Shown: in pieces, positions 24,950 to 37,590 of the stretch
How positions within the stretch are numbered: position 1 is the stretch's first letter
Layout of the letters: every line of letters starts with the position of its first letter
Source of the DNA: Dendronephthya gigantea
Taxonomy: Eukaryota > Cnidaria > Anthozoa > Malacalcyonacea > Nephtheidae
Direction: 5' to 3'
Length of the DNA: 64,000 bases
Assembly: GCF_004324835.1 (NCBI RefSeq)
Contig: NW_021163013.1
Span: 3,824,001-3,888,000 of the forward strand
Made by a program: the position numbers and the translations under genes
The notes under the pieces: model-generated
Database searches by the model: none
What the model saw: the letters and a program-made list of their open reading frames with translations, nothing else
What the model was told of the DNA's origin: nothing

Positions 24950-25554
24950 ACTTCATGTAAAATGGTAAATAATGGACCCTTTTAACAGGAGTAGCCAAAA
25001 TTTATTTTTGTTTTTTAAAATTTAGTTTTGAAAAAAAATGTAAACAAACTTGACGGTTAGTCTAAAACGAAATGGTTGAAATCTTTCTGCCACTGAAAAA
25101 AATAAATGAAAATGTAACTTTTGAAAACTTATTTTTACGACCCTGGTAGGTTGAGATTCGAATTTATAGGGGGAAGAAAGCAGGGGAGAAACGGAGGCTG
25201 CCCTGTGACCTTTGAAATTATTATATAGCAATATTTTCTATTCAACATTAATTTTATCTTAATCCTAATATAAAGCTTTCTTATAATTACTATTCTTTGG
25301 AGGATGGATTTTCTAGAGATCACTACACATTCCGTGTATGTTTGTGGGGTTGAAGTCTTGATTAACTTCAACTTCAAACCCAAAGTCTTTAGGGCCCCTT
25401 CAAGAATTAAAGATTTAAAAAACCCAATTAAATCCGAATATAAATTTTTTTCGAAACAATGAGACAAAACCACCTTACGAATCCTTTGGTATGGCCCTGG
25501 TTGTACTGTGGCAACTGTGACCCTCTTCACGAAGTCAGGAGACAATGATTACTG

Positions 25555-25660
25555 CGAATCATATCTTTGTGTGAACAAAACCTTCCAGCAAATGGTTGCA
25601 CAAAGATTTCACCAAATGCTGTCATAATCACCAAGAACACATCTTATTAAAATGCTTAAC
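25555..25660 (-). promoter_or_regulatory. Conserved 3' block of G3
   Basis: A more diverged copy of the shared 3' block (cttccagcaaatggttgcac). Only the stop-proximal arm of the neighbouring inverted repeat is clear (about 25728-25752). Confidence 0.5.
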
Positions 25661-25834
25661 ATATCAGAATAATTACGACATTCTTACATCTTACATCACG
25701 ATCTTACATCACGATCTAATTTTTGTAAATCAATTGCATTATCTCTCGAAAATTTTAGGAATTATAATTCGGTAATCATATACTCTTTTAGTCTTTTACG
25801 ATTTTCTTTAGAATTATTTTATTTCTACAGTCTC

Positions 25835-27066
25835 TTATTGAGGTGGCTTATTTTTCTTTATTGCAACGAACCGTTCAATAATTTCATCTTGAGTCTAGAC
25901 AAGGACATAGATAGTATAATTATTTCCGAGTATTATCGTCTGGGCGATAGGACACTGATTACCCCCCACTTCCCCAATTTAGAATTAAACCATGCACTAA
26001 TGCCGTTGTGTGACGAAAACAAAATGAATCTAGAATTTGTAAAGGGACGTTATGTCTGCATGCTGGGGACGTGATTACACTGAGATACTACAGTAAATCT
26101 GATTGGTTATTGTTGTGCAGAGCTTCAATCTTATTGGCTTACAAATGATGTGATTAATGCTCAAATATAGTCCGATTTGGGAATTAATCACACTATTTTT
26201 AACCAATCAGATTGAAAGAAACACCATTGATTTCAAAATGAATAATTTTTTAATACGTGCGATAATTGCATGGGAGTGTACAGTACATTCATACATTCGG
26301 CTGTGCCCAAGGAATTCTTTTAAAAATGCAATTGCCTAAAGAAGTAAGGCTTAGGGCGGAACACATATATGAAAATCACATTTGCTACTCAATTTTGGGG
26401 GCAAATTAGTTTTAATCCTGCTAGTAAAAAGAACAAACCAACATAGAATGTTTGATTCTTAATGAACTGCGCAGTGGCGTACGGGAAACCATAATGTTCA
26501 TGTTGTGCAATATTAATTTCTTTTCAAATCCATTGTCTTACAAGTATGTTGACATGAATAATTATATGAATATGTGCCCCCTCCCCCCAACAATTATCGT
26601 CTCCCGTACGCCACTTGAACTGTGGCTTGTCGTATCCCCGCTGATTTCAGAAGATTTTTAAAGTTTTAAGGATGCTGGTAGCGGTTCGAATAATAGTGGT
26701 TCATGCCACCCATGACCATGCAGGAGAGCGGGCTATATTTTATGATCGGTCATCATTGCACCAACTACTAAATTGCTTGGGAGCGAGGTATCTCGAGGAT
26801 GTTCAGCTACTCGATGACCATGATAACAGGGTTTTAAATAACATTTAATCCGCAAGTTTGAGAATATGCGAGTTTCACGTGTACCAATCGTCCTTTCTCA
26901 TTTTCCCTCCACACGATACGATAAATGTTCAGAAAAGCTGACCAATCTCATGCAATGCTCACACAATCAGCCTAATTTACTTGCAACATATAAGTAAACA
27001 TATATGTCGAGGAAACATATGTCTACTCACCCCTATGTCTCCTTTTCTTTCAAACTGTAGTTCTCA
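25835..27066 (-). pseudogene. G3: 3' part of a peptide family gene
   Basis: The terminal exon 25835-25894 (TQDEIIERF start) and the basic exon region (about 27031-27066) are present. No signal-peptide exon is found, because the tandem unit ends shortly upstream, near 27400. The full-length relative is G6. I read it as a partial copy left at the duplication junction. Confidence 0.6.
26472..26616. mobile_element. hAT-like MITE, unit 1 copy
   Basis: The ends are cagtggcgtacggga and the inverted tcccgtacgccact. Flanks gaactgcg (26464-26471) and gaactgtg (26617-26624) match at 7 of 8 bases. The copy at 39316-39474 has the same flank, so the insertion predates the duplication. Confidence 0.75.
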
Positions 27067-27514
27067 GTGACTCGACAAAATTGTCAAAGATTTTTTAGAA
27101 GTTTACAATTTTAGGGACAGGTAGCCATATTATTGATTTATGACACAAACCCAGCTCCCCCGCGCCCTCTTTTCAACGTTGTATCCCAAATAGATGGACA
27201 TTTTTTTCGCAAACATGTTTGGATTTAAAAACCAACATTGACTGGAGGGAGAGAGGTGGGGGGGGGGGAGATATATGACAATCATGAATCATCATGTATA
27301 TAGTAGATTTTAGTTAAAAATAGTAAGTGTTCCTTATTTAAAATATTTAAAAATCAAATCATATTTATGCTTTGCTTTTTAGCGCATATATAGATCAGTA
27401 ACACATTCATATAGACATGCAGATTCTAAGTTTTAGGGATTTGCTGAGAATACTTAAGGGGATTATAACACTATTTTTTGTTAAAACGGCATTGAACTAA
27501 AAACAAAATTTTAC

Positions 27515-27909
27515 CATAGGCAGCCCGATGGCGAATGGTGTTATTTGAAATAAAAGTGCACTAAAACATTAAAAATTAAAACAAAGCTATCCGTATTTTG
27601 ATTAAATTGAACATGTATCATTTTTTTCATTATAACTAAAATCCTGAATCCTGTATAATACGCAACGGGCGACTCGCGTGCTCGCTGACAGTGTTCAGGC
27701 AATGTATACTATATAATGCCTACATTGCCTGAACACTGTCAAGCACGCGAGTCACCCGTTGCGTAATACATAGGATGTCAGGATTTTAGTTAGCATGAAT
27801 AAATGATACATGTTCAATTTAATCAAAATACAGATAGCTTTGTTCTAATTTTCAATGTCTTAGTGCAATTTTATTTCAAATAAAACCATTCGCTATTGGG
27901 CTGCCTATG
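27515..27909. mobile_element. Palindromic MITE, 395 bp, with empty site in unit 1
   Basis: The ends are cataggcagccc and gggctgcctatg, and most of the length folds on itself; the centre is gtgttcaggcaatgta with its inverse. Flanks are attttac (27508-27514) and attttag (27910-27916). The unit 1 equivalent (about 12945) reads aaattgtagtagtgc with no insert. Confidence 0.8.
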
Positions 27910-28377
27910 ATTTTAGTAGTGCAATTATAACATGCGAGCGCTTTGGTTTTGCGATGAGTGGGTAAAAGCCTTCAGTCACTAAGAATCACGGACGCAAGAT
28001 AGTATTAGGTGACGTCTGAACAACTGTTTATTATACGATGAAAACAACACCGTGATTTTCTGGAAGCTGTGCAGACATGATAATTCGAAGGCTACTCATG
28101 CATGCTGATGCAAAAAAACACCTATTTAATTGACAAGTGTTTTGTGTGTACGAATCTTCCAGTAAATGGTACGTACAAAAACGCTACCAAATTTCCGTTA
28201 TAATCACAGCATGCGCATGCTGTGATGGTGAATCATCTTTAAAATTTGGACTCTGAACAACCTAGATGAACATGCAATCCAGATTTTGTATACAGATAGA
28301 AAAGTCGTATCTATAGACCGCTGGAATTGGAGGAACCGAATGGAAACGATATTGAAATGCCGAAACTTTTCCTGACT

Positions 28378-30138
28378 AGTTTGTATGCATTTCATTTAGG
28401 ACAGATTATCTCAACTGTTTTAGGGTAAAATGACCATGGCGGTCAACATGGCATATGTGCCAAAATGTGAATCCGGGACGAAAGTCCTGAAAATGACCAC
28501 ACCCAGAAACGGCATAGTCGACATAGCTCTAAATCCTGAATTACCAAAGCTACAGTCTTTCTGAATTTATATGGTTCAGAATGGGTGGTCACTGGAGAGT
28601 GAAATTAGCCTAAGTTTCATATTTTACAAGAAAATGAATGTTTACTATTCTAGGTAAACTGCTAATTATGCATAAAATTACAGATTCACCTGGCAAAGTC
28701 TAATTTTCCCTATTTTCTAAAATTTTTGCCATATGATGAAAAAACATGCTTATTTTAATATATTTATTATAAATTTCCTAGGAAATAACAATGTTTTGTT
28801 GGGATACGACATATTTCATTTCACTTACCCTCCGCCATAACACGATTTCAGCCGTATTTTGAAAATTTGATCGCCGTTTTTCGCCCTCCGTCGCAAGCAC
28901 CATCAAAATACTGTACTTTAGCACGATTCTAGTGGACTAAAGAATTATTCAACCAATTTTCGATGGGTTTTGAAGTAGTGCCATGTAATATTTTTTCATT
29001 TTTGTGTCCCCTGACACAAAAATGGGGGTGGGATATTCTCACGAATACATTTCTGGTTTATTTTTTTAGCTTTGTGAAAGCAAGAACATGAAATTTAAAC
29101 GCGGAGACTTGTTAATTTTTTGATGAGAAATTTTAACAGCAAAAACGGACAAATTTTACTCGGGTTGTTGACTGATTGTGGTTGTGAACAAATGTATGCT
29201 TGAATTTGCGTCCCCCCGGAATGCTGTCCACGAGGGCTCGTCGCGGAGTTTGTGCGAGACTTTCAAATTATTTTGAATCTTTCGAACTTAAATTTCATTC
29301 TCGATAAACGAGGGGTGGTTTTTTACTTTCAAGTGGCACAAATGCTTTTAAATTTTGGATAGCTGCTATTATACTGTCAATTATTTATCGATGCTGTGAA
29401 AATAATACAGCTGGGGATCAAGAACTGACATTTATCGTGCAGAAAGGCGACGAGACATGACAATGGCGACATAATTGATGAAATGTCAGGGGACACAAAA
29501 ATGAAAAAATATTACATGGCACTACTTCAAAACCCATCAAAAATTGGTTGAATAATTCTTTAGTCCACTAGAATCGTGCTAAGGTACAGTATTTAGATGG
29601 TGCTTGCGACGGACGGCGAAAAACGGCGATCAAATTTGCAAAATATGGCTGAAATCGTGTTATCACGGAGGGTAAGTGAAATGAAATATGTCGTATCCCA
29701 ACAAAACATTGTTATTTCCTAGGAAATTTATAATAAATACATTAAAATAAGCATGTTTTTTCATCATATGGCAAACATTTTTAGAAAATAGGGAAAATTA
29801 GACTTTGCCAGGTGAATCTGTAATTTTATGCATAATTAGCAGTTTACCTAGAATAGTAAACATTCATTTTCTTGTAAAATATGAAACTTAGGCTAATTTC
29901 ACTCTCCAGTGACCACCCCTAAAAGCAACCATTCTGAACCATATAAACAATTCAGAAAGACTGTAGCTTTGGTAATTCAGGATTTAGAGCTATGTCGACT
30001 ATGCCGTTTCTGGGTGTGGTCATTTTGAGGACTTTCGTCCCGGATTCACATTTTGGCACATATGCCATGTTGACCGCCATGGTCATTTTACCCTAAAACA
30101 GTTGAGATAATCTGTCCTAAATGAAATGCATACAAACT
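28378..30138. mobile_element. Foldback-type element, 1.76 kb, with arms of about 640-655 bp
   Basis: The left arm 28378-29016 begins agtttgtatgcatttcattt and the right arm 29484-30138 ends with its inverse. The arms are nearly identical by eye. The loop (29017-29483) has no recognised coding sequence. Unit 1 lacks the element at the equivalent place (about 14570). I see no clear target duplication. Very long terminal repeats with no transposase suggest a non-autonomous foldback element. Confidence 0.8.
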
Positions 30139-30292
30139 CCTTTACAGGTCCTAGACTAGACAAGAAAAACAAATTTTTCATCATCGCATCATGCGGTAAA
30201 CCTTTGAGTGACGCGAACCCCTTCCGAAGCACCCTGGTCGAACCGTGATTCTCTTTTTCATGCAAAATCGGAAACAATTACTGCAAATCAAA

Positions 30293-30405
30293 TTCATTTT
30301 AATTTAAATGCCTTTGTGTGAACAAAGCTTCCAGCAAATGGTTTCACAAAGATTTGACCAAATTGCTGTCATTATCACTAAGAACACTGTCATTAAAATG
30401 GTAAA
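30293..30405 (-). promoter_or_regulatory. Conserved 3' block of G4
   Basis: Same block as at 14697. On the plus strand it starts an open frame of 66 codons (MPLCEQSFQQMVSQ) that is not kept open in most other copies, so coding is unlikely. Inverted-repeat arms lie at about 30456-30475 and 30650-30670. Confidence 0.6.
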
Positions 30406-30777
30406 ACGAAATTCTCTAAAAATTGAAATTATTTCTATAGCGGATTTGAAACATTTCAAGAGAAAAGGCAATCTCGTTTCTTGTTTAGAAAAATTGCTTA
30501 GCTACTGACTCTTTGATAAGACTGAAAAGATTAATGCTGGTCGGGTAACTATATAGAAGGTTAGTATGAATATTCAGACAACATTGAACGGTTGAACAGT
30601 CATTTGGTGAGACGAAACCGGATCGAAGCAAGCACGATCAAATATTTTAAATCAATTGCCTTACCACCCGAAAATATTGCAAATTATACTTTGGTAATCA
30701 TATACACTTAATCTGTTAATCATCCTTTTTTTTTAAATTATTGCACTTGTCTTCAACAGTGTCTGCCAAGGTTCCTC

Positions 30778-32613
30778 CTAATTCTTCATTGCCAGCAATC
30801 GGTCAATAATTTCATCTTCACTCTAGAAGGAATAAATACACACATCAATAATACATTATTACCTATGGAAATATGCTACACTCATACTGTTTCCGCACTA
30901 CATCAATACAGTATAAAAATGACAATTATAGTATGGATATTGGGGAGGTTTAGCACGAGGACGTGAACGTCAAAGATGACGTGACAACGTCAAAGACGAC
31001 GAGAATAAATGGCGTGGCATGTCCGTATATAGACGCATCACGCCATTTATTGTCCATTCTCACGTCGTCTTCGACGTTCACGTCCTCACGCTAAATCTCC
31101 CTTTCATCAACTTCCGGATATGGCATTTCCAACTAGCATACATAATGGAGATTTTGAAAAGAATTTCCAGTGAATTGAACCCGCATGTGGTACTGCTGTG
31201 AGAGTCTCGATCAATCTTCTCACCATACCCCCCTGTATATATTCACGTCCAGCGTTATTATTATCTTTTGAAATTTATTGTCTTTACTGTCTGGTAATGG
31301 GCTAATATGAATATATATGAATATATATGAATTTTACCCCTACACTACCTACAAATTTTACCCCCCCCCCCCACCCACTTAACGATCCCATGCACCAAAA
31401 TGAAGGAGAAATGATTATCACAAATTCGGCAACTGTGATGTGAAAACGTATTAGAAAATAATCTAAACTTAGTAAAGAATCTCAACGATATTCATAAGAT
31501 CGATGCAAAGACATGCAGTCTGACCGGTATATGAATGGTACTGAACGGTACTCACCCTTATGTCTCTCTTTCTTTCAACCTTCAGTTCTACACCGGCCTA
31601 GATAAATATAATCAACAAAAAAGCATGTTCATGGATAAAAACCTCGCAACGAGCTTACGAGTTAGTAATAAAGAGAAAAGAGACTTAATTAGCCTAATAA
31701 ACAACAACCTCTTGATAAACAAGTCGAGTCTTGAGGGTTTTGGTTTCCTATTACCTTGGGTGACCAGTTGGGCAAATAATTGGGGATATTGGCTTGTAAT
31801 CTCTTAAATTGCGTAAATTATTGACGTCCGTTTAAAATAATTTCCGTGAGTCGCGCGACAGAAAAATTTCGACCGCTGAATCTTAATCTTAGAACAGCAG
31901 GAATTTAACAATGTCACAGAAAAGTTGAGAAAAGGTAGTCCAATCGCTTTAAATCGATGCTACATGTCAAAGCAAATAGTTGAAGTCAAAGCAATTGAAA
32001 TAGAACATACTCACTTTCAATTGTGCTCCGCAAAAGGCAGCGGGGGCACCTTTAGTAGGTGGTGGTCAAGTCTATATATTAAAGAAAAATCAACATTGAC
32101 TATCGTGTTGTTAAATTTCCATTAGAAACTATCAAAGATTGCCTTTCTTATTTCTATTATACATATAAACAGCCCATTTTATAATATATTTAAATCAAAG
32201 CCGAAATATTTTAGCTGTTACCATCTAGAAAAATCGAGTTAAACCAGTCGTCTATGAATGTGAATGCATGTGCGCTGTTTGTGACTTTGCGTAATTTTTG
32301 AAAATCATGATTACTATCGTAGCTATTTGGTAAAATTTAGCCAGCTTGCGAAACGGGCATAAAAATGTACTATCTAGCCGATATACTGAGTTAGGACTTG
32401 GGATATAACTCAGTGGAAGTTTAGAATATATCAACGCGTACCCAACGCCGGCAACGCGATATCGTCTCGCTGTGCAAACATGACCTTTCTACATTCAGCA
32501 AATAACCTTCAATAAGAAAACATGATACAAGTGTCACTTACTTGAGCATCTGTAGAAGTTAAGTAGGTGAAGAACATCAATAGTAAAACTGTCTTCAGGC
32601 AAAACGACGCCAT
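30778..32613 (-). CDS. G4: small secreted peptide gene, family member 4
   Basis: Signal-peptide exon 32542-32613 (24 codons, MASFCLKTVLLLMFFTYLTS then TDAQ). Middle exon-like block near 32013-32081. Basic exon 31556-31597, reading AGVELKVERKRDIR at phase 0 on both sides. Terminal exon 30778-30822, SEDEIIDRLLAMKN and stop. Joining the three phase-0 exons directly would give a 52-residue precursor, which makes G4 the simplest copy to read; whether the middle block is included is unknown. G4 is the unit 2 partner of G1 and lacks the 1-kb transposon in G1. A furin-like KR site precedes the acidic tail. Function unknown. Confidence 0.68.
30949..31095. mobile_element. Palindromic MITE, unit 2 copy of 15374-15542
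   Basis: The ends are tttagcacgaggacgtgaac and the inverted gttcacgtcctcacgctaaa. It sits in the same position relative to the gene as the unit 1 copy. Confidence 0.75.
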
Positions 32614-32722
32614 AGTTTGTATTTTTGATATTTGGTTTGGTTGTGCAACGTATAGTGTACTAATGTTGAATGGTGATCTCTTGAAATATATATCGTAATA
32701 ATAATGCCTTGCAAACAACAGC

Positions 32723-32731
32723 TTACGTCAT
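32723..32731 (-). promoter_or_regulatory. CRE-like site upstream of G4
   Basis: ttacgtcat lies 110 bp upstream of the G4 ATG, followed by cacatgatg, as in G1. Confidence 0.5.
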
Positions 32732-33914
32732 CACATGATGAGTAAGCAAAACAGATTATATAATATGAGCATACAGTATTTGCATCATTTAATTATAAAA
32801 GGACAAAATCGCTTACATATAAAATAAATGACTGTGGAATTATGTGAAAAATACTGAATTAGGAATTTCAGTTAATGGGCACATTTGTGTTTGTATACGA
32901 AATTTTACAGCATTATGTTTCACTGCGTATGTCATTTAAATGAAGTTCTCGCAAAGTCTTCTCTAATTTTTATCAAGCGTAAACAAATGACCACATCTGA
33001 GGACAGAATAGGAACTGTTCACCCAGGCGATGACGTAAACTGGAATAAAGTTTGACATTCTGATGGGAAATAAACGGCCGCAACATCCTGAATCCTGCAT
33101 AAATTGCGTGAAAGAAGTTCAAAAGGTCAGTGTATAACGTGCAACACCGCAGACAACTTCAGCATATGCGTCAACACTGCCTGTAAGCCTGTATTTGTAG
33201 CTTTGAAACATCAAAGATGTTCGGACGCTTCCTACGGCTCAAAATGTCGGGGAAAGAGTGGCTTTTGTGCGTGTAGCGCCGTAGCGGCGTAGCATTTCGA
33301 GGGTTTTCTCAACTTCTTTGGTTTGTACTTTTATTATGAGAATTTTCCAAAAATATTCTAATAAACTCACCCTTGCTAAAGAAAAATCAATTAAATTAAT
33401 TAACCTAGTTCCCCCTGTTTCAGTGCTCTAAGTATAATTGGCTTTCAATTAATGACTATAGCTAACATATTTTCGCGTCTGTTTAAAGATAACGTGTGCA
33501 TGTTTTGTTTCAAAGATTGATACTGAAATTTCACGCCAGATTTTTATAATTTGCGTTCAGAGTAATATCTTATATATCTTTAGTATAAAATTCATTAGAA
33601 ATTCTATGTAATGTGTTTACTGATATCGCAACTGGAATATTATTACATGCTTAGGATTTCTCATGCCAAGAAAGCAATGAACTTTTTTACCCAAGGTATG
33701 GCAGATTCTTTGGGCGTATGTATGGTACCTTTGAGCCATATCCCAAGAAGCACGGTTGTGTTTTGAAATCAACTATTTCTAACAATGCATCATGGGATGA
33801 ACTTAATTGGGGGAGACCGCTCTTCAAAAACAAATCCACTATGAAATGGCCCTGGTTGTACTGTGGACCTGCTTACGAAATTGTGCAACAACGATGAAAT
33901 CAAAATCAGTTAAA

Positions 33915-34022
33915 ATTTTAATTCAAATGCCTTTAGTGTGAACAAAGCTTCCAGCAAATGGTTTCACATAGATTTGACCAAATCGCTGTCATAATCACTA
34001 AGAACATTGTTATTAAAATGCT
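33915..34022 (-). promoter_or_regulatory. Conserved 3' block of G5
   Basis: Same block as at 14697, with inverted-repeat arms at about 34095-34118 and 34318-34340. Confidence 0.6.
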
Positions 34023-34459
34023 TAACGTATAAAGATTATATGCCCACAGAATTTATATGCCTACAGAATTACGATAATTCTAGAGTCGGAAACGTTTCAT
34101 GAGACAAGGCAATTTCGTTTCTTGCCCAGAAAAATGCTTCGTAATTTATAGTGATATAGAGTAGAAAACTGATGAAAGCTTGCGGGAAAAATTTGACATT
34201 GCGGAAATTTCGAGATGTGTATGATAACATTAGAAATTTATTTTTGATTATTTTTCATCATAAATTTGATGAAACGTCATATATATATATGCATGATTGA
34301 TCTGACTTTATTTTGTATAAATCAATTGCCTTATCTTTTGAAAATATTGTTTCACTGAAATACCCTCTATTACATGCAACGATATTCTTTCTAATTTCTT
34401 TCTATTCTTCCCATATTATTTTACTTTTCTTCTACAGTCTTTTATCCACGTGCTAACTG

Positions 34460-36833
34460 TTAATTATTCATTCCAGCGTCAACCAACCGTTCAATAATTT
34501 CATCTTCACTCTACAGAAGCACATTAAATACTATAATTATTACGGTTTACGGAGTACTTCGGATCCGCGCAGTCTGCGATAGAAGTTTCAAGTTATAGTA
34601 ATCGGTTGAATAAAAGGCACATGTTGGGGGAGTACTTTTGCGATACGTCATCATCAATTATGATACGATTGGTGCTTAAATAAAATGTTGGACCGAAGAA
34701 AACATACTGACGACACTGATAAAAAGGGTTTATTTTTAATAGTTCATATAAACGCAAATATATATAGTGGGAATGTCTCCATCATCCGTGCCCGTTTTTT
34801 TCCCATGTAATAAAACTAAAATTGTTCAAAATGGCAAATCCATCTAAAAATTCTCAATACTGGCGCAATTACAGGCTAAATTACTCCCAACAGCTCGCAG
34901 GGTTATAAGCACTCTCTTTAAAACACCCTGTGCGTGTATAGATAACGTATTAAATGGTAAAATATTTCTACTAACCTCTGTTTCTCGCCTTCTTCTTTCT
35001 TGGCTGAACAAGGTTGTTAAAGATTTTCCGTAATTAGTCCAGAGTAGCCTAAGACTGATAAATGCTGTGGCCGGACATAAACATATTTACGTTTATTTTT
35101 TCAAATACTTCTTTAATTACTTGTTGCGATAAAAAATACCATTTAGACATCAGGTGGTTTATCTGCTTTTCCTTTTGTAATAAGTAACTTTTTCTTTCAA
35201 AATTTATATTAATTTTTTCAATTCCTGGTAATTAAACTGAGAATAAATGATAATACCGGTACGTCACTAATACGTCATATTATAGGACGTCTTTATATAG
35301 GGTTTAATTCATTGACTTTCATAAAGGATACAATCCGTCAACACCAGAAACTGCTCTGACCTAGACAAGTGGGTATAATAAAATTTTTTTATCATGGTTA
35401 AATTAGCTAAACTAAGGTAGCGCATTTAAACTGCATTTTTCTAAAGGCCAGCGCTGTTTTCCATCACATTCGTGTCACTTTAAAATTCGGCTCATGCGAC
35501 TGTGACAGGCCTAAAAAACGAAGCATGAGATGACTTTGAGGTATTGAAATCAGTATATGTAACATGATCCTGGCAGTGGTACAGTCATTTCGACAATATA
35601 GAATGTGTTAATACACATGCGTTAATATTGCATGCTTTAGACGAGACGTCAGATGCACAAATTGTAAATGATTTTTCATTTCAAATCATTTTATTGGCAA
35701 TTCTTTGCTTCGCATTTACGTGCGCGTCAAAATAACATCAATTAAACATGCATATGCACGTATAGGCACATCTGAAACATCTGTGTATCAGAAATTTTAA
35801 AGTATTATGTTTCATTGCGAATGGAACATTCTATAGTCTTTCTTAGGAGGTAAATATTTTTGCAAATATTCTTATTGCATGAGTGAAAACATTACTGATT
35901 ATTTGTTTCATATAACACCAAAAAACTTCAAAATATATATGTTATTCAGTGATTTCGTAAACATCTCATCCTATATTATTCACGGATTAGTGATCAAATG
36001 CGTATGAACGAGTGCATGATTGAATGTGGTGATTTTAATGCAACAGCGCGATGGAAAAACTATTTGCGTCGTGCAATGGAAACTGCCATTAAAAGTTATT
36101 TAAAGCTGATGAACATTTTCAAAACAACGCGACCGCAGTGTTAGGTTATTTCTGCACAGTACTGTACATATATGAGAAAATAGTTCATACCTGCGGTTTC
36201 TTTAATCTTGCGAGTCACGCATTTTGTCCTCACTATAAAGAAAAATCGACATCAACTATCGTACGGTAAAGTTTCTATTTTAAACAGATAACCTGGCTAA
36301 CGTTGGCAATGACCTCCGTTCAGTGAAATAATTCATGTTTCTAAGTGAGCGTCCCCGTTTTAACATAGACGAGATTTAACAAGGCAGTCACGTATCATTT
36401 GACTACACACAACAATTTTTAGACTTCATAAATGTACCTTATATACCTATACGTTACAACGCGAAACGCTATTTATTAAAGTGCATGGTCGTCTTGAAAA
36501 TCCTATTATCAAATTTGAATGTGCATGCGCGGAATGTTTGAAAACCATTTTAATTAACTACTGTCGCTATTTAGCTAGTGAAATTTAGCCAGTTTGAGAA
36601 ACTCGGCTTGAAAATGTACTATCGATCCTTTACAGAGTTTGAAAGCTATATCTAAACAAGCGAAAATTTGGAACATTCCACGTCGTGGCCGACATCGTCT
36701 TGCCACGACGTTTCTAGATTCTGCAAAATCTTCTGAGAAAACATGATGTGTCACTTACGCTTAGTGCATTTGTAGAAGTTAAGTAGGTAAAGAACATCAA
36801 AAGTAAAACTGTCTTCACGCAAAACGACACCAT
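34460..36833 (-). CDS. G5: small secreted peptide gene, family member 5
   Basis: Signal-peptide exon 36759-36833 (25 codons, MVSFCVKTVLLLMFFTYLTS then TNALS). Middle exon-like block near 36190-36240, shorter than in G2. Basic exon 34976-35003, nearly the same as in G2. Terminal exon 34460-34510, SEDEIIERLVDAGMNN and stop. G5 is the unit 2 partner of G2. Two substitutions around the ER/DAG tail and the altered end of the signal exon show the pair has diverged since duplication. Function unknown; predicted secreted. Confidence 0.6.
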
Positions 36834-36949
36834 ATTCTGGTAATTTGTTCCAAAATCACAGCTTGTGCAACGTATAGTCACTATAGTGTACTAATGTTGA
36901 ACAATGATCTCTTGAAATATATATCGTATAAGCAACAGCCTACGTCATC

Positions 36950-36958
36950 AGTCATCAC
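36950..36958 (-). promoter_or_regulatory. CRE-like site upstream of G5
   Basis: ctacgtcat lies 117 bp upstream of the G5 ATG, as in G2, with a TATA-like atatatcgtat nearby (about 36919-36929). Confidence 0.45.
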
Positions 36959-37357
36959 ATGGCGAGACAGCAGCCAAGCACAACAGATTACGTGTATGAA
37001 AATACAGTATTGAGGTATTTTTTTTTGAAAAACAGCTAGCATATATCAGGAGGATAGTGTACGTTAGTATCATGTTACTTAATGTGATCGTTTACGTATG
37101 AAACAAAATAATGTGGAATTATTTAAAAAATGTACTGTGTTTATGTAAAGATTCGCTCACAAAATCTTTTATTAGTTTCTTTCAGGCATAAGCAAAAGCA
37201 CTTCTCTGAGGACAAAAGGAAACCATAAGCTAAAGTAAAACTAATTTTGACACTGTGGTAGGGGAATAAACAGCCGCGCAAGATGCCTAAACTTGCAAAA
37301 ATTGCGTCAAAAAAGTTCAATAGGTCAATGAATAATGTCCAACACCGCAGGAAAAAC

Positions 37358-37590
37358 CATAGGTTACCCGAAAATGTGTTTTTTCGTGGCATTAATCCAC
37401 AATTAGCATTTTGATCCGTTATAAATTGCATTACATGAAGTAGCGCACGCACTCATAATAAAAATAAGAGATCATTGACATTTTTTAATTATTAGTGCGT
37501 GCGCTATTTCATGTAATGCAAACTATAACGGATCAAAATGCTAATTGTGGATTATTATGCCATGAAAAAACACATTTTCGGGTAACTTAT
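37358..37590. mobile_element. Palindromic MITE with exact 8-bp duplication, only in unit 2
   Basis: The ends are cataggttacccgaaaatg and the inverted cattttcgggtaacttat. ggaaaaac flanks it at 37350-37357 and 37591-37598. Unit 1 has the uninterrupted site (about 23562). Ends resemble those of 27515-27909. Confidence 0.85.

Larger units (their letters stand above)
12900..27400. repeat. Tandem segmental duplication, unit 1
   Basis: The unit matches 27460-40170 in the same order and orientation, judged by dozens of shared stretches. It holds genes G1 and G2 and the 3' part of G3. Its length differs from unit 2 because of separate insertions: 15626-16612, 20954-21516, about 490 bp near 21961-22450, and 23982-24949 are found only here. 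Edges are approximate. Confidence 0.85.

Noticed and set aside
28378-30138. Polinton-type ends suggested by long terminal repeats starting AG
   Set aside because: The element is under 2 kb, has no capsid, polymerase or integrase sequence, and no 6-bp duplication is visible.
30308-30508. 66-codon plus-strand frame starting MPLCEQSFQQ
   Set aside because: It lies in the conserved 3' block; the equivalent frame is shorter or interrupted in most other copies, so conservation is not at the protein level.
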